DNA from: Elysia marginata
Lineage: Eukaryota; Mollusca; Gastropoda; Plakobranchidae
Reading direction: 5' to 3'
NCBI GenBank assembly: GCA_019649035.1
Contig: BMAT01005588.1
Location: 57,077 to 79,478, forward strand
DNA: 22,402 bases
Shown in pieces: positions 10,119 through 19,812 of the stretch. Under the pieces are notes generated by a model, which did not search any database, was not told where the DNA came from, and saw nothing but the letters and a program-made list of their open reading frames with translations. The position numbers and the translations under genes are program-made. Every line of letters starts with the position of its first letter. Positions within the stretch are counted from its first letter, which is position 1.

Positions 10119-11947
10119 TATATGAATATTGGCATGTTTTATATGGATCCGAGATGCAAGTGCACTAATTAATAGAATAGCAAACATATAGATATATGTC
10201 TACATATATAACATATTTGTAAAGAGGCATATTAAGAAATGGTCGCAACATACAGTGTAGCAGCTTGAAACAAGCAAGTTATACAAGTATGGGCAATATA
10301 TTAAGATATTTATGAAGTCATAGAAAGCACTCTGATTGATTGCCTGAATTCAGCAAACGTATTCACATCCCTAATGTTTGTTACAGGGAACTCTATCTGA
10401 GCCAAGCTTGGAAATTGTTAACCTTTGATTTCTTATTCTCTATGCTTCCTTTCGTTTCATTCCAATTGCAGAAGTTCTTTTGTGGTTAAGCATACAATCA
10501 AAACCTATTAAACTAGTGCCATACTGTCAGGTCTTTGTATTGTTATTGTAAAGTTTGTTTCTAGCGTTGCATGATAAGTGTTGGAGAAGCAGCCCCACAA
10601 AGTAGTCAAGTGGATCAGGCTGATTACAAAACTGCATTAATTTTTTTGTAATTTAGCTCCAAATAGACAGGCAAAAAAAAATACCTTCTTATGGCCTTGA
10701 AGCATATTGTGTCATACTTGTTTATGGAACGTTCCCTGGCTGAAGAAAGTTTTTGCACATGCATCACAAAACATAAATGTTTCTTTACTTTTCAAAAAAG
10801 TAAAATCCTTTTGAAATTGCTTTTCAGTATTAAGGAGACGTTAACTTTTGGTATTTCTTATACCAAAGGAGGTAACAAACCTTAGAACAGGGTTTTGTCG
10901 CATTGAATTTTTCTATGCCCTTTTGTTATTAATATGAATGACAGGTTGTTTTAAAATAGTACATGATATTGCGAACTTTTATTGCTTAAAGCTATCATTT
11001 ATGTTTTAATGTTTTACACTATTGATGCTTCAACTATACAACTTCTTTAATAATTCTTTTAGAGTGTATATTATTATATTATTTATTGTAGCTTATTTCA
11101 AATAAACTGATCTCAGAACTTAAAGATCAATTGTTAGAGCACTTACACAGGGCTTGAAATAGACCACGGCAATCAGAGGGTCAACCGCGTCAATTTTTGC
11201 CGTGCCCTTGTTTTGTTTAGTTGAAAATATCGTATACCGGTAATTACATAAATTTGGGTGACAAACAAAAACGGTGCCGACCATCAATTCAATTGAAGTA
11301 CAATAGGCCTATATAATGGGGTCTTCCGTTGAGACAGGGTTCGGTCTCGGATCTTGTCTTGTGCCCTCATCATCAGCTCCGGCCTTGACCGATCGTCCGT
11401 TGGCTAGACCCGCAGTGAGCGAAGTTTCACGAATGCAGTAAGAGTTGTTATTGATAGCGGTAACACATAGATCTAAAGCCTACTGTCTTGAGTGTCTTCT
11501 ATGTATTCCCAAACAAGCGTTTTCAATTTTATCGATCGATGCGTAGTGGGCAGGGGAGAGTATGCAAAAATTATAGGTCTACAAGCGAGCAGTAATGAAT
11601 GAAAGTCCGTTATTTCTTAGAAATGGCAAGGGCCGTAACGCATCTCGAAGTTTTGCGCATTTTGTTTTACACAAAGTTTTCTGCATTTTGTGCCACACGG
11701 ACCAAGAGCCACTTTACCGCGAAAAAAAACCGAAGGGATCTGGGTCAAAGCACCGAAAAATGGCGAGAAATTTGATGCATTTTCCATTAAATGCTAAGAT
11801 TTGATACAATGTAGATCTACATGTACTTCATGCGAGTACGGCATCAATGAACTCAAATAACTACATGTAACCATATGAATATTTGGCTACTAAGGGAAAT
11901 TCGCTTATATACAAGAGATCTAGATCTAGTCATATTATACTGCTGTT

Positions 11948-11994
11948 GGGAGGGGGGGGGAGATAGATAAATAGAGAGAGAGAGACAGAGAGAG
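11948..11994 (+). repeat. G-run and GATA/GA microsatellite
   Basis: A poly-G run is followed by GATAGATAAATAGAGAGAGAGAG inside the 11148-12936 element (shown here in brief). A similar GATA/GA tract occurs at 19021-19061. This is low-complexity sequence without coding value. Confidence 0.8.
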
Positions 11995-12849
11995 TAATAT
12001 TAGAATTCATGATAAATGTAGGCCTACATAGTTTAAGGCTTCAATATCACTCACTCTACTATAATACATGTTACTGAGTTAATAAACTATTCAGCTCATC
12101 TTAATCATCGCCTGCCAGAATCATATGCTTCTCCTGCATCCACACCATCAAGTTGAACAGGAGTCACATCATCAACAGCTCATATATATTTTATAATCAT
12201 CCTCGTCATCTTCATCATGAACATGAGTGGCAAAATCGTCAAAATAATAATCACCACCAATGGATACCTCAGCATCAACATCAGCAGCCACACAGAGAAG
12301 AAAAAGACAAAAATTGCCATTAGCAGTATAAAATTGTGAAAGTTGTAGAATCTGGAGTGACTATGGTGGACCACATTCTTTTTGAAAACATTTTCGTCAA
12401 GAGTCTTCTGTTCCACATACAGAGAACAGTCACAAGAACAGTCAATGTCACTGTGTCAGCAAAGCAGCAATATTTGGAGATCAGGTCATATGGATGAATG
12501 AAAATAAAGAAATATATTTCAGTGGCACATGTGAAGTCGGAGGCAAGGAAGAAAAATGTCTTGATGAGAGGAGTTGGGATTATAAACAGCCTTTAAGAAA
12601 ATGGATCAGGCAGAGATAGAAATATTAAAAAAGAATGTTACTATTTTTAGTCATTTGTTAAATGTGATTTAACTGGGATTTACTTTTTCTAATTTCTATT
12701 TATGATTGCTCTTCTTTACATATTTTTTAAATAAACAAAGACCCTCTCTATACTTTTGTAGAGAGCAAGGAACAAATCGTGTTTTATTTACTAAATTGTT
12801 ACTAATTTTATCCAACAAAATGATCACCTATAACTTTTGCCTTGGTGCC

Positions 12850-12908
12850 CAAGCAAATTGCCTCGGTGCCCTCTGATTTTCAGGCCTCACCGAGGCAATT
12901 TTTGCTTG
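12850..12908 (+). repeat. Subterminal inverted repeat (hairpin) of the CAGGG element
   Basis: Arms of about 18 and 20 bases (AAGCAAATTGCCTCGGTG and CACCGAGGCAATTTTTGCTT) pair with a 2-base bulge and enclose an 18-base loop. In hAT-like elements subterminal repeats are often transposase-binding sites. That role is inferred here. Confidence 0.7.
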
Positions 12909-12936
12909 CCCTTCAGAACACCTAAATCAAGCCCTG

Positions 12937-13259
12937 CTTACACATGGTATGGGAGAGGCTTGTTCAAATTTCTCTACTCATGCTTAATAAGCAATCTGAT
13001 TTTGTAAATGTAAACACAAAGCTCGAATTATTTTAAATTTTGAAAAAGTTTACGGTTTGTGGTATTAAACAGTTGAGTCCATAAAATTTGAACCTGGTTA
13101 ATTTGAATTTTTTCTTATTTTAAAGTATTTTTTATTACCGATTTTATCCTCCTACTGTAATATATATACAAATGGTTCTATGGTTTGCATATTTTGCTCC
13201 CATTAGGTTTGAAACATCCAAACTGCAATGTAACAGAATTCTTTGGTGACACACAATTT
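12937..13259. other. No gene seen
   Basis: Short AT-rich spacer between the CAGGG element and repeat R2. Nothing is recognised in it. Confidence 0.6.
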
Positions 13260-13755
13260 GGGATCTGAGTCGTTGCTTTTGTAGTTCATTTTGTAGGGCA
13301 TTTCCACTTTACCATGTTGCCACTACATTTCACTAAAAGAAGTCTTAAAGCCTTCTTCTCTTCACTGCTAATTTCCTACCTTAAATTCTTTCAATCATTT
13401 GATTGTGCAGTGGCTGTTTCCACTATTTATTCCAATCTCTAGATTATCTATCATTTATATCAGGCATACCTTAAATTTTTCTGGTTTGTTCTCTGTGTTT
13501 GTTGTTTATGGTTAAGTGTTGGTGCGCTTCTGGATTCAATAAACACCTTTGGTGCGATTTGGATCTTCCTGTTAAAGTTAGTTAGCAAATTGCTTAGACA
13601 GGCTAAGTGAGGACCTTCACCATGAAACTCCTTTTTTTAAGAAGCATAGTGGCAACGAGGTAACATACAAGCTATGTTCCTCTCAGATGCAAAGCATTGG
13701 TGCCGAAGCTACTATGTGCCGAAGGTTCTAATTATACTAAAGGGAGGCATATTTT
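13260..13755 (-). repeat. Interspersed/tandem repeat R2, inverted copy
   Basis: The reverse complement aligns to 6335-6778 block by block. The clearest stretch is AAGATCCAAATCGCACCAAA and the run ending in AGAACAAAC. It also seems to include a partial second unit (the GGCTTTAAG... block at about 13275-13350). The copies are diverged, so they are old. Confidence 0.72.
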
Positions 13756-14557
13756 GGGCGTTTACACTCAAAGCCTGCCCTCCACTGCTAATTTCATGCT
13801 TTTTTTTTTCATGTATTTCATGAAGATTCTCCCACTGAGTTCAAAACTCTCATAGGTCAAGACAACCAACAACTTGAAACTGTCAGTAATGCCATATCTT
13901 CACGCTTTAAATTTTTTCCCCCAGTGGCTTGAGGTTTTCTAGCTGTGTGTATTGAATATTTTTTTAATCTATTTTTGAAACAAGAACTGCTTGTGTCTTA
14001 TGACATTCATTTTATGTGAGATGCACTGCTGGGATCATTATCTTTCATCCTCGGCATCATCCGTGTTTACTACAAAATATTCCATCTACACATGGAGAGG
14101 AAATCCGGTGATCAAGCAACTATATTTATTGAATTTTACTAAGTGTCACATGTTGTTGTGATAAAATAAGTATATTGATCTCTATCATTTCAACTTGAAA
14201 CAATTTGAACATGTTCTGAAGATTTGGGACATGGGGCACAATTTATTGATTCTTGGAGCTAAGAGATTTATTTTACATGGACTCAAGATATACTGTGTGC
14301 TACTAATGCTTTATGATATATTATATATTTGTTATGATATTGCACTGAACCGTCAGCGTCAGCTTTGATTTCTTGCTCCACATCTTTATTTATTGATAAG
14401 ATGCTGTTGTTGTTACCAAGAAGTGATCTTCATCAAGTATTGTGTTGTGATGCATTTATAATGAAGCAAATATTATTTCCTTAATGTTATTTTAAAATTT
14501 TTACACATATGTGTCCCCAGCCTAAATAACCCAGCTAAAGTCAATGATCTTCATTTT
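13756..14557. other. No gene seen
   Basis: AT-rich intergenic sequence. I found no open frame with protein-like composition and no repeat termini. Confidence 0.55.
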
Positions 14558-14750
14558 TGGAACTTTACCCAAGTTATGCAAAAGATAAAATGAATTTATC
14601 TCATGAATTTTCAAAGCAAGGAGATTTGATTGATTTTTTAGGAGTTTAAAATTGAGAAATTGCCTGTAGGTCAAAATGGAACTAGGTGGCTTTGGCTGAG
14701 TGCTCGGGATCAGGGTTACATATATTGCAACCATTCAAATTGGTTTATTC
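14558..14750 (+). repeat. Dispersed repeat R1, copy 2
   Basis: This copy is similar to 874-1064, with an extra 8-base GATTGATT near the core. It is moderately diverged outside the best-matching 60 or so bases. A 70-codon minus-strand open frame across it is fortuitous. Confidence 0.7.
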
Positions 14751-15030
14751 GTTGTTTTTTTTTTACATAAAATGTTCATGCCTTGTTTAGCCTTATTAGT
14801 GCTGAAAATTAGTATTCTTACAGCTCTCTAAGTTTGGGTTTGCCGTTTTGACATTTAGATTGCTCAAATGACACTTTAAAGCCTTTTGAAGCAGCAAAAA
14901 TTTGTCCAGATTGCGCACTAAGAGCGCCTCACTTATGATTTTAAATAGCTTGAGAATAGTAAGAAAAAATTCTGTTTTCTCAAATTTAAATTCTGTATAT
15001 TTGACACTGTGTGACTGGTGGCTAGCAATA

Positions 15031-15212
15031 TAGTATAACCTCTCAACTAAGACCGTCCCTATAATATGACCTTAACTTTAAGGTTTTCTAAGACTGGTAT
15101 AGGTAAGTGATTTAATCCTTGTATTACACCTCCAACCTCCTTGCCCCTCTAATCCTGCAAGACCTGTTTATTGACTGCTATTTCTGGGTCTTATTTCAGG
15201 GGTTTCCCACTG
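15031..15212 (+). mobile_element. 182 bp pogo/Tigger-like MITE
   Basis: The left end TAGTATAACCTCTCAACTAA (then GACC) and the inverse of the right end CAGTGGGAAACCCCTGAAAT (then AAGACC) are imperfect inverted repeats. Both sides have TA (15029-15030 and 15213-15214). The CAGTGGAACC...AAGACC style is common in Tigger-derived MITEs. It has no coding capacity. Confidence 0.55.
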
Positions 15213-15668
15213 TATTTCTGTAATGGTCATGGAATTGAATATAATGTGTGTATATAAAATACTCAGTGTTTGTGTTCACAGAATGCAAAGTGTGTTGAAG
15301 TTTTAAACCAACACAAAAAAAATTACAAGATATTTAGTCAGAACAAAAACTTCTTGTTGTTTCTTCTATGAGTTTGTGTTTTCAAAAATCGTTTGTAAGT
15401 GATTTGATTATGTCTGTACTGATAGTATTTTTATATATGCATTAAAAATCCTGGATGTGTTCTAGAGTGACACAGTATCATCTCTACAACTGCCGCGTTT
15501 ATAAAAGCATATTGCCTGGGAATGACATGCCAGATAACTCTTTGAACACTAGGGAATATATGCAGTGTTACGACAAATGCTCATGGATAAAAATTGTATT
15601 GTATTCAACTGGAGAGTTTAGCGTTACAAAAGGTAGGCCTGTATTGAGGAAAGGAATTCTCACGCCCA

Positions 15669-16215
15669 GGGTGAATGAGTTTGGAGTTTAAAATATCTGT
15701 TTTGAGAAAACATCATATGAAGTTGACTTTTTCGTTCCTTTTCTTTATATTTTAAATCAACAAAAGTTTTAATATCTTTTCACAAAATATTGACAATTTT
15801 ATTGAATTTTTTATGTTTGGAAGTTTAGAAAAGTATATTGTTTAAAAGAACAACACCTTTAAAGGTAAAAATTGTGACATCCGTCTCAGTCATCCAGACT
15901 AGAGATATATTGCGAAACGACTTGTTAAAGATCAACTCAAAATCAAGGTGAATGAATCAGAAGTCGGAAATTCCTTTTTTGAGAAAACGCCATGTAAAAG
16001 TTTACTTTTTTCTTTTATTTTCTCTACATTTTTAAAATCAACAGAAGTATGAATATCTTTCCACAAAATAGTGACAATTTTCTGAAAAGTTTGATTGCAA
16101 GCTTCAAATAATTTTATGTTCAAAATGGCTTTGAATGTTAAAATTGCAATTTCTGACTCATTCACAGTGGACGCGAGACATGACATCTTTATATTTCACG
16201 GCAATTTTCTTCAGG
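15669..16215 (+). repeat. Tandem duplication, about 276 bp unit, two diverged copies
   Basis: Copy 1 (15669-15940) and copy 2 (15945-16215) both run GTGAATGA..., TTTTGAGAAAAC..CAT, ACTTTTT, AAATCAACA.AAGT, ATATCTTT.CACAAAATA, TGACAATTTT, and then a block around AAAATTG...CT.A.TCA. I estimate 70-75% identity by eye. Open frames overlapping it are not conserved between the two copies. Confidence 0.75.
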
Positions 16216-16386
16216 TGATCTTGAAATTAAGCTGTAACTAGACCATCATAAGGTTTTTTTTTTTTTTTAATTTTAAACTAAATCTACACTGCAATATGGC
16301 AGAACCTCCAAAATATTAAATTTATCATAGTCGATGCTCAAATCATTTTGAAATCATTGTAAAAGAAAAAGTAGCACATAACTGTA

Positions 16387-16532
16387 AGTACAGAAGCAGA
16401 AAAAATCATTAAATCTTTTTTATTTCATAAGATAAGATACATTTTATTCATCCAACAGGAAATTTGTTTTCACAGTTGCGTATCACATGTACAGAAGCAG
16501 AAATAATCATTAAAAAAAACTTATTTTATTTC
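16387..16532 (+). repeat. Short tandem duplication with 102 bp period
   Basis: GTACAGAAGCAGAAA.AATCA followed by TTAAA...CTT.TTTTATTTCA occurs at 16387 and again at 16489. About 40 bases of each copy align well. The sequence between is AT-rich. Confidence 0.7.
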
Positions 16533-16895
16533 AGCTGTAGTCTTAGCTTATCATGCCCAAACTAGGGTAAAATTTAAACAATAATCAGGGATACAGAAGT
16601 GTTTGACACCGTGTGTCCCACTAAATCATATTCTCATTGTTAGCTCAAATAATATACTATAACTAGATAGTTCTAACGCTCGGTTCAGCTGAGGCAAAAT
16701 ATTATATCTTCGGTTAAAAAAAATAATGTTGAATTTGACAAACATATCGATATGGCTCAAGAAAAGCATTAAAATCTTCTATTTTAGAACATTTAACTGA
16801 AGACTTGGAATTAAATTAAATTTTTGAAACCTATCGTATTTATCTCTCTGAGTCATACACAAATTCTATTTTTTCCTTAATTCAAAAACACATTC

Positions 16896-17885
16896 TACCT
16901 ACCTACCTACGATCCTACGAGGCTTCGTCCATCCACTGCAGGATGTAGCCCTCCGCGTCAATCCTCCATCTATTTCTGTCACCAGCCTCTCTGTGCCATA
17001 GTCTCCCCTTTGCTTACGCGATACTGTCGCCCCATCGCAGAGGTTGTCTGCCTCTTGATCGCTTGCCGATGTTTGCCACTTCGTGGCTCTTTTTGTCCAC
17101 CTATGGTCCGACATCCTTGCAACGTGACCTGCCCAGTTCCACTTTTGTCTCTCAGCAAACAACACCACATCTTTGATGTGTGTTTGTTGTCGTATGTTTT
17201 TGCAAGGAATTTTGTCTTTTATTTTAATTCCTAAAATTTTTCTTTCCATTGCTCTCTGGGCAACCTTGAACTTATTCCCTATAATCTTGGTAAGGGACCA
17301 TGTTTGGCATCCGTATGTCATAGTTGGCAGGATGCACTGGTCGTATACCTGCTTCTTTAGAGAAAGTGGCATGTTCTTGTCTAAAAAGATCTCTCTATTT
17401 CTGCCAAAACAGCTCCAGCCTGCTCTTATCCTTATGTCCACCTCTTCTTTTGTAAGATCCTTCATGCATGTTGATTTGCCTAAATATTTGTATTTTTGTA
17501 CTTTTTCAATTGACGCGTTTTCAATTTGTATTGTATCGTCGTTTTCATAGTTTGTCATAAATTTGGTCTTTCCCTTGTGCATTTTGAGTCCCACTTCCTT
17601 GCTCTTGATGTTCAGTGTGTTCAGCTGTTCCTCCATTAGGGATGTTGATTCTGTCAAAGAGCTACATCATCTGCAAATCTTAGATTTGTGAGTATTTCTC
17701 CGTCGATATTTATGCCGTTTGATAACTCAGATTTTTAAAATATTTCTTCAATGGCTGCAGTGAAAAGTTTCGGTGATATGGGGCCACCTTGCCTTACACC
17801 CTTGTTAATAGGAAATGGTTCTGATCTCAGATTGTCTATGTGTATCCTCGCTGTGGCATTCTTGTAGATGTTTTCCAAAATCTGG
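16896..17885 (-). mobile_element. 5'-truncated RTE-clade LINE (990 bp)
   Basis: A perfect 12 bp target duplication, AAAAACACATTC, flanks it (16884-16895 and 17886-17897). The 3' end on the minus strand is a short GTAG microsatellite tail directly after the coding region, as is usual for RTE-type elements with tiny 3' UTRs. The 5' part (endonuclease and early reverse transcriptase) is missing. The perfect target duplication argues for one intact, ordinary target-primed insertion. Confidence 0.9.
16899..17885 (-). pseudogene. RTE LINE ORF2 remnant: end of reverse transcriptase
   Basis: On the minus strand I read GVRQGGPISPKLFTAAIEEI (about 17802-17742), a stop after IF, then LRFADDVAL (17683-17657), where FADD is the catalytic YXDD box. 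After a one-base frameshift comes an open stretch of about 250 codons: VGLKMHKGKTKFMTN, KYKYLGKSTC, ILPTMTYGCQTWSLT, KWNWAGHVARMSDHRWTKRA. The native C-terminus RWRIDAEGYILQWMDEAS is in another frame near 16915-16970, so there are further frameshifts. KTKFMTN, the GHVARM segment and the EGYILQWMD ending are typical of RTE-type reverse transcriptases. It is dead as a gene. Confidence 0.88.
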
Positions 17886-17897
17886 AAAAACACATTC

Positions 17898-18169
17898 ATA
17901 TCCATATACAGTGTAAATGGATAGTTTGCAAAAATAATTCTCTGCGTCGTAAAAACTCGTATGCTTAGAAAAACAAGGACATGCTCCTTATTTCCTGATG
18001 CTCTTATAGAATACGCGAAACTTTACACTATTCCTGCATGAACAATCTATTTAATAACAAATTTATGCACGTTGACCATAAAGAAAAAACAAAATGAATT
18101 CAGTTTTAAAATTTGTAAATATATTTGTTCTTCTTTTTCAGTGAAATAAAAAAAATCCTTCAGTCTCTC
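17898..18169. other. No gene seen
   Basis: AT-rich spacer right of the LINE. Nothing is recognised in it. Confidence 0.6.
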
Positions 18170-18260
18170 TGATGTGATTACTGATGGTGAAAGTTTGTTG
18201 GTCTAATTATCCCGTCATCTCTGTCTGATAGGGATACTGGTGGCAAGGTTTGGGTGGTCT
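18170..18260 (+). repeat. Dispersed repeat R3, copy 1
   Basis: TCTCTGATGTGATTACTGAT, GTCTAATTATCCCGTCATCT and GATAGGGATACTGGTGG align with 18757-18850. The spacing between copies is about 585 bp and both lie in the same orientation. The class is unknown. Confidence 0.5.
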
Positions 18261-18275
18261 AAATAGGCAACACAT

Positions 18276-18416
18276 TTACATGCCGATCCGAATAGGTCTG
18301 ATGGAATGTTTGCCTCTAGCCCGATCTGCGTCGGGCGGAGCAATCCACACCTGCCATTCTGTCAGTATAGCACTAGCATTGTACTGCACCTTTGCCACGG
18401 ACACCTTTGGCTTAGA
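18276..18416 (-). CDS. Possible terminal exon, unknown protein (weak)
   Basis: Reading the minus strand, a candidate acceptor TTTGTTTAG precedes a 46-codon open stretch that ends in TAA. It is more GC-rich than its surroundings and has protein-like residue use (SKPKVSVAKVQY, TEWQVWIAPPDADRARGK, then IRPIRIGM). I recognise no family. It could equally be a fragment of a mobile element. No polyA signal or partner exon was found nearby. Confidence 0.2.
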   Translation of the reverse strand, partial: SKPKVSVAKVQYNASAILTEWQVWIAPPDADRARGKHSIRPIRIGM

Positions 18417-18756
18417 CTAAACAAACATACATGTATATTAAACAAATACTTTATGAAATGAGGCGTAATCCTAGGCTTGTTTGTCTTCTTTTCGTTAAAT
18501 TTGATACGCTGGTTTAAAAATGTAACTTAAATGAAGATCTGGCCATAATTAAAAAAAGGCCTATTATGGCTTATTCAATTCCGTTATGGCAGCTCCCTTT
18601 TCCCGGCCTAAAGACCGACCAAAAAATCAATCATGCTTTATTTGCTTATTTGCCTAGAGTTATTGCAATTTCCATCCTCACTATAGGTTTCGACTACTAA
18701 CCTGGCCTTTCCATCAAAACTTAAAGGCAGACACGCTAATGTGTAGCGGCAGTAAC

Positions 18757-18850
18757 AGCATCTCTGACTTGATTACTAATGGCAAGGGGTACGAGTCTAT
18801 TCCTTTCATCTTCTCTGCCTTGTAGAGATATTGATGAACAGTAGTTATGG
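18757..18850 (+). repeat. Dispersed repeat R3, copy 2
   Basis: TCTCTGACTTGATTACTAAT, GAGTCTATTCCTTTCATCTT and GTAGAGATATTGATG are related to 18170-18260. No tRNA-type promoter boxes that would mark a SINE are evident. Confidence 0.5.
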
Positions 18851-19020
18851 TACAAAAGGGATTGTGACTGTACAGGTTTTAGGCCTCACGATGGTAAAGT
18901 GTGTGTGTATTTAAAACAGTTTTCAAATATAAACTGTTAAAATGTATATTAACTCTTTGACATGTAATATGGTTCGGTATTATTTGATTAAGGGTGATCT
19001 AAAAACTTCAGTAGAAACAA

Positions 19021-19120
19021 GGAGAGAGAAAGATAGATAGCTAGATAAATAGAGAGAGAGACATAGGGGTGGGAGAGGGAGAAATACACACAGACATGGA
19101 TAGGGGAGTCATACAGAAAG
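19021..19120 (+). repeat. GATA/GA-rich low-complexity tract
   Basis: GAGAGAAAGATAGATAGCTA, then AAATAGAGAGAGAGAC and purine-rich sequence. It resembles the microsatellite at 11948-11994. Confidence 0.75.
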
Positions 19121-19719
19121 GGAGTGAATAAGACACGTTACGTATAAAAAGAAGAGAGAAGAGCTTAACAAGCCAATTATTAACATAAATGATCGATTAA
19201 ATGATAATAGTTATTTTACAAGATTTTTTAACGTTAGACAAATATCTGTGAAAATCCCTAGATCATTGGAACACTGCAGAAATCTTCTCCAGAAAAAAAA
19301 CCTAAGAAAAATGAACAGAACATTTTCATAAAAGGATATTTAGAAATGAACTATCATTACCTAATTGAAATATAGCATTTAACTAAAACGTTCTAATACA
19401 ACAGCGTATGAGCACAAACCTGTCTATTAAAACAACTTTACTCCAGCAAGAGTAGCCTACAGTTCAATAACAGCACTACCAAACTCTGTTCAGGTATATT
19501 CAATTTATTAAATTATTTCTTAGTAAATGAGCTAATTTAAAACTTCCTCTAACCGGATGTACGCCACTAAACTGTTTTGCAAATAACTTAATAATTACAA
19601 AAAAACTTTTCGACTAAGGTTTCACAGTTTTAAATTAAAAAGAGGTGTTTCATAAAATGATACTCACAAAATATGTAACAGGAAATGGACAGATAACAAA
19701 CAGAATAATGTTGAATGAA

Positions 19720-19812
19720 ACGTCACTTGTTATGTCAAATGATATAACCAAACAATCATAAGAAAAACATTTATTGTCACTGATACGTCACATGTCATAT
19801 CAAGTGATATGA
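19720..19812 (+). repeat. Duplicated ACGTCA motif block with a palindrome
   Basis: ACGTCACTTGTTATGTCAAA followed by TGATAT at 19720 recurs as ACGTCACATGTCATATCAAG followed by TGATAT at 19785. The second copy contains the perfect 7+7 palindrome CATATCA-AG-TGATATG (19796-19811). TGACGT is the core of CRE/bZIP sites, so a regulatory role is possible, but no promoter is visible next to it. Confidence 0.45.

Larger units (their letters stand above)
11148..12936 (+). mobile_element. 1.79 kb CAGGG-ended (hAT-like) DNA element
   Basis: It starts with CAGGGCTTGA and ends with the inverse (TCAAGCCCTG). It is flanked by direct CTTACA (11142-11147 and 12937-12942). Each end has a subterminal hairpin: CACGGCAA...TTGCCGTG on the left, and AAGCAAATTGCCTCGGTG paired with CACCGAGGCAATTTTTGCTT on the right. 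AATCAGAGGG appears at both ends in inverted orientation. A short frame at 11595-11804 has KPKGSGSKHRKMAR, faintly like the basic N-terminus of some hAT/ZMYM-type proteins, but no transposase core is present. The element is probably non-autonomous. Confidence 0.78.

Noticed and set aside
12180-12416. 78-codon minus-strand hydrophobic open frame
   Set aside because: Its hydrophobicity comes from ATC/CAT-type low-complexity sequence inside the CAGGG element. No conserved residues are seen.
17010-17550. + strand open frames of 74 and 125 codons
   Set aside because: They are antisense to the RTE reverse transcriptase remnant, which explains their length.
18320-18350. CCCGA-TCTGCG-TCGGG hairpin as a tRNA or structured RNA arm
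   Set aside because: No other tRNA arms, no A/B box sequences and no CCA-side pairing could be found around it.
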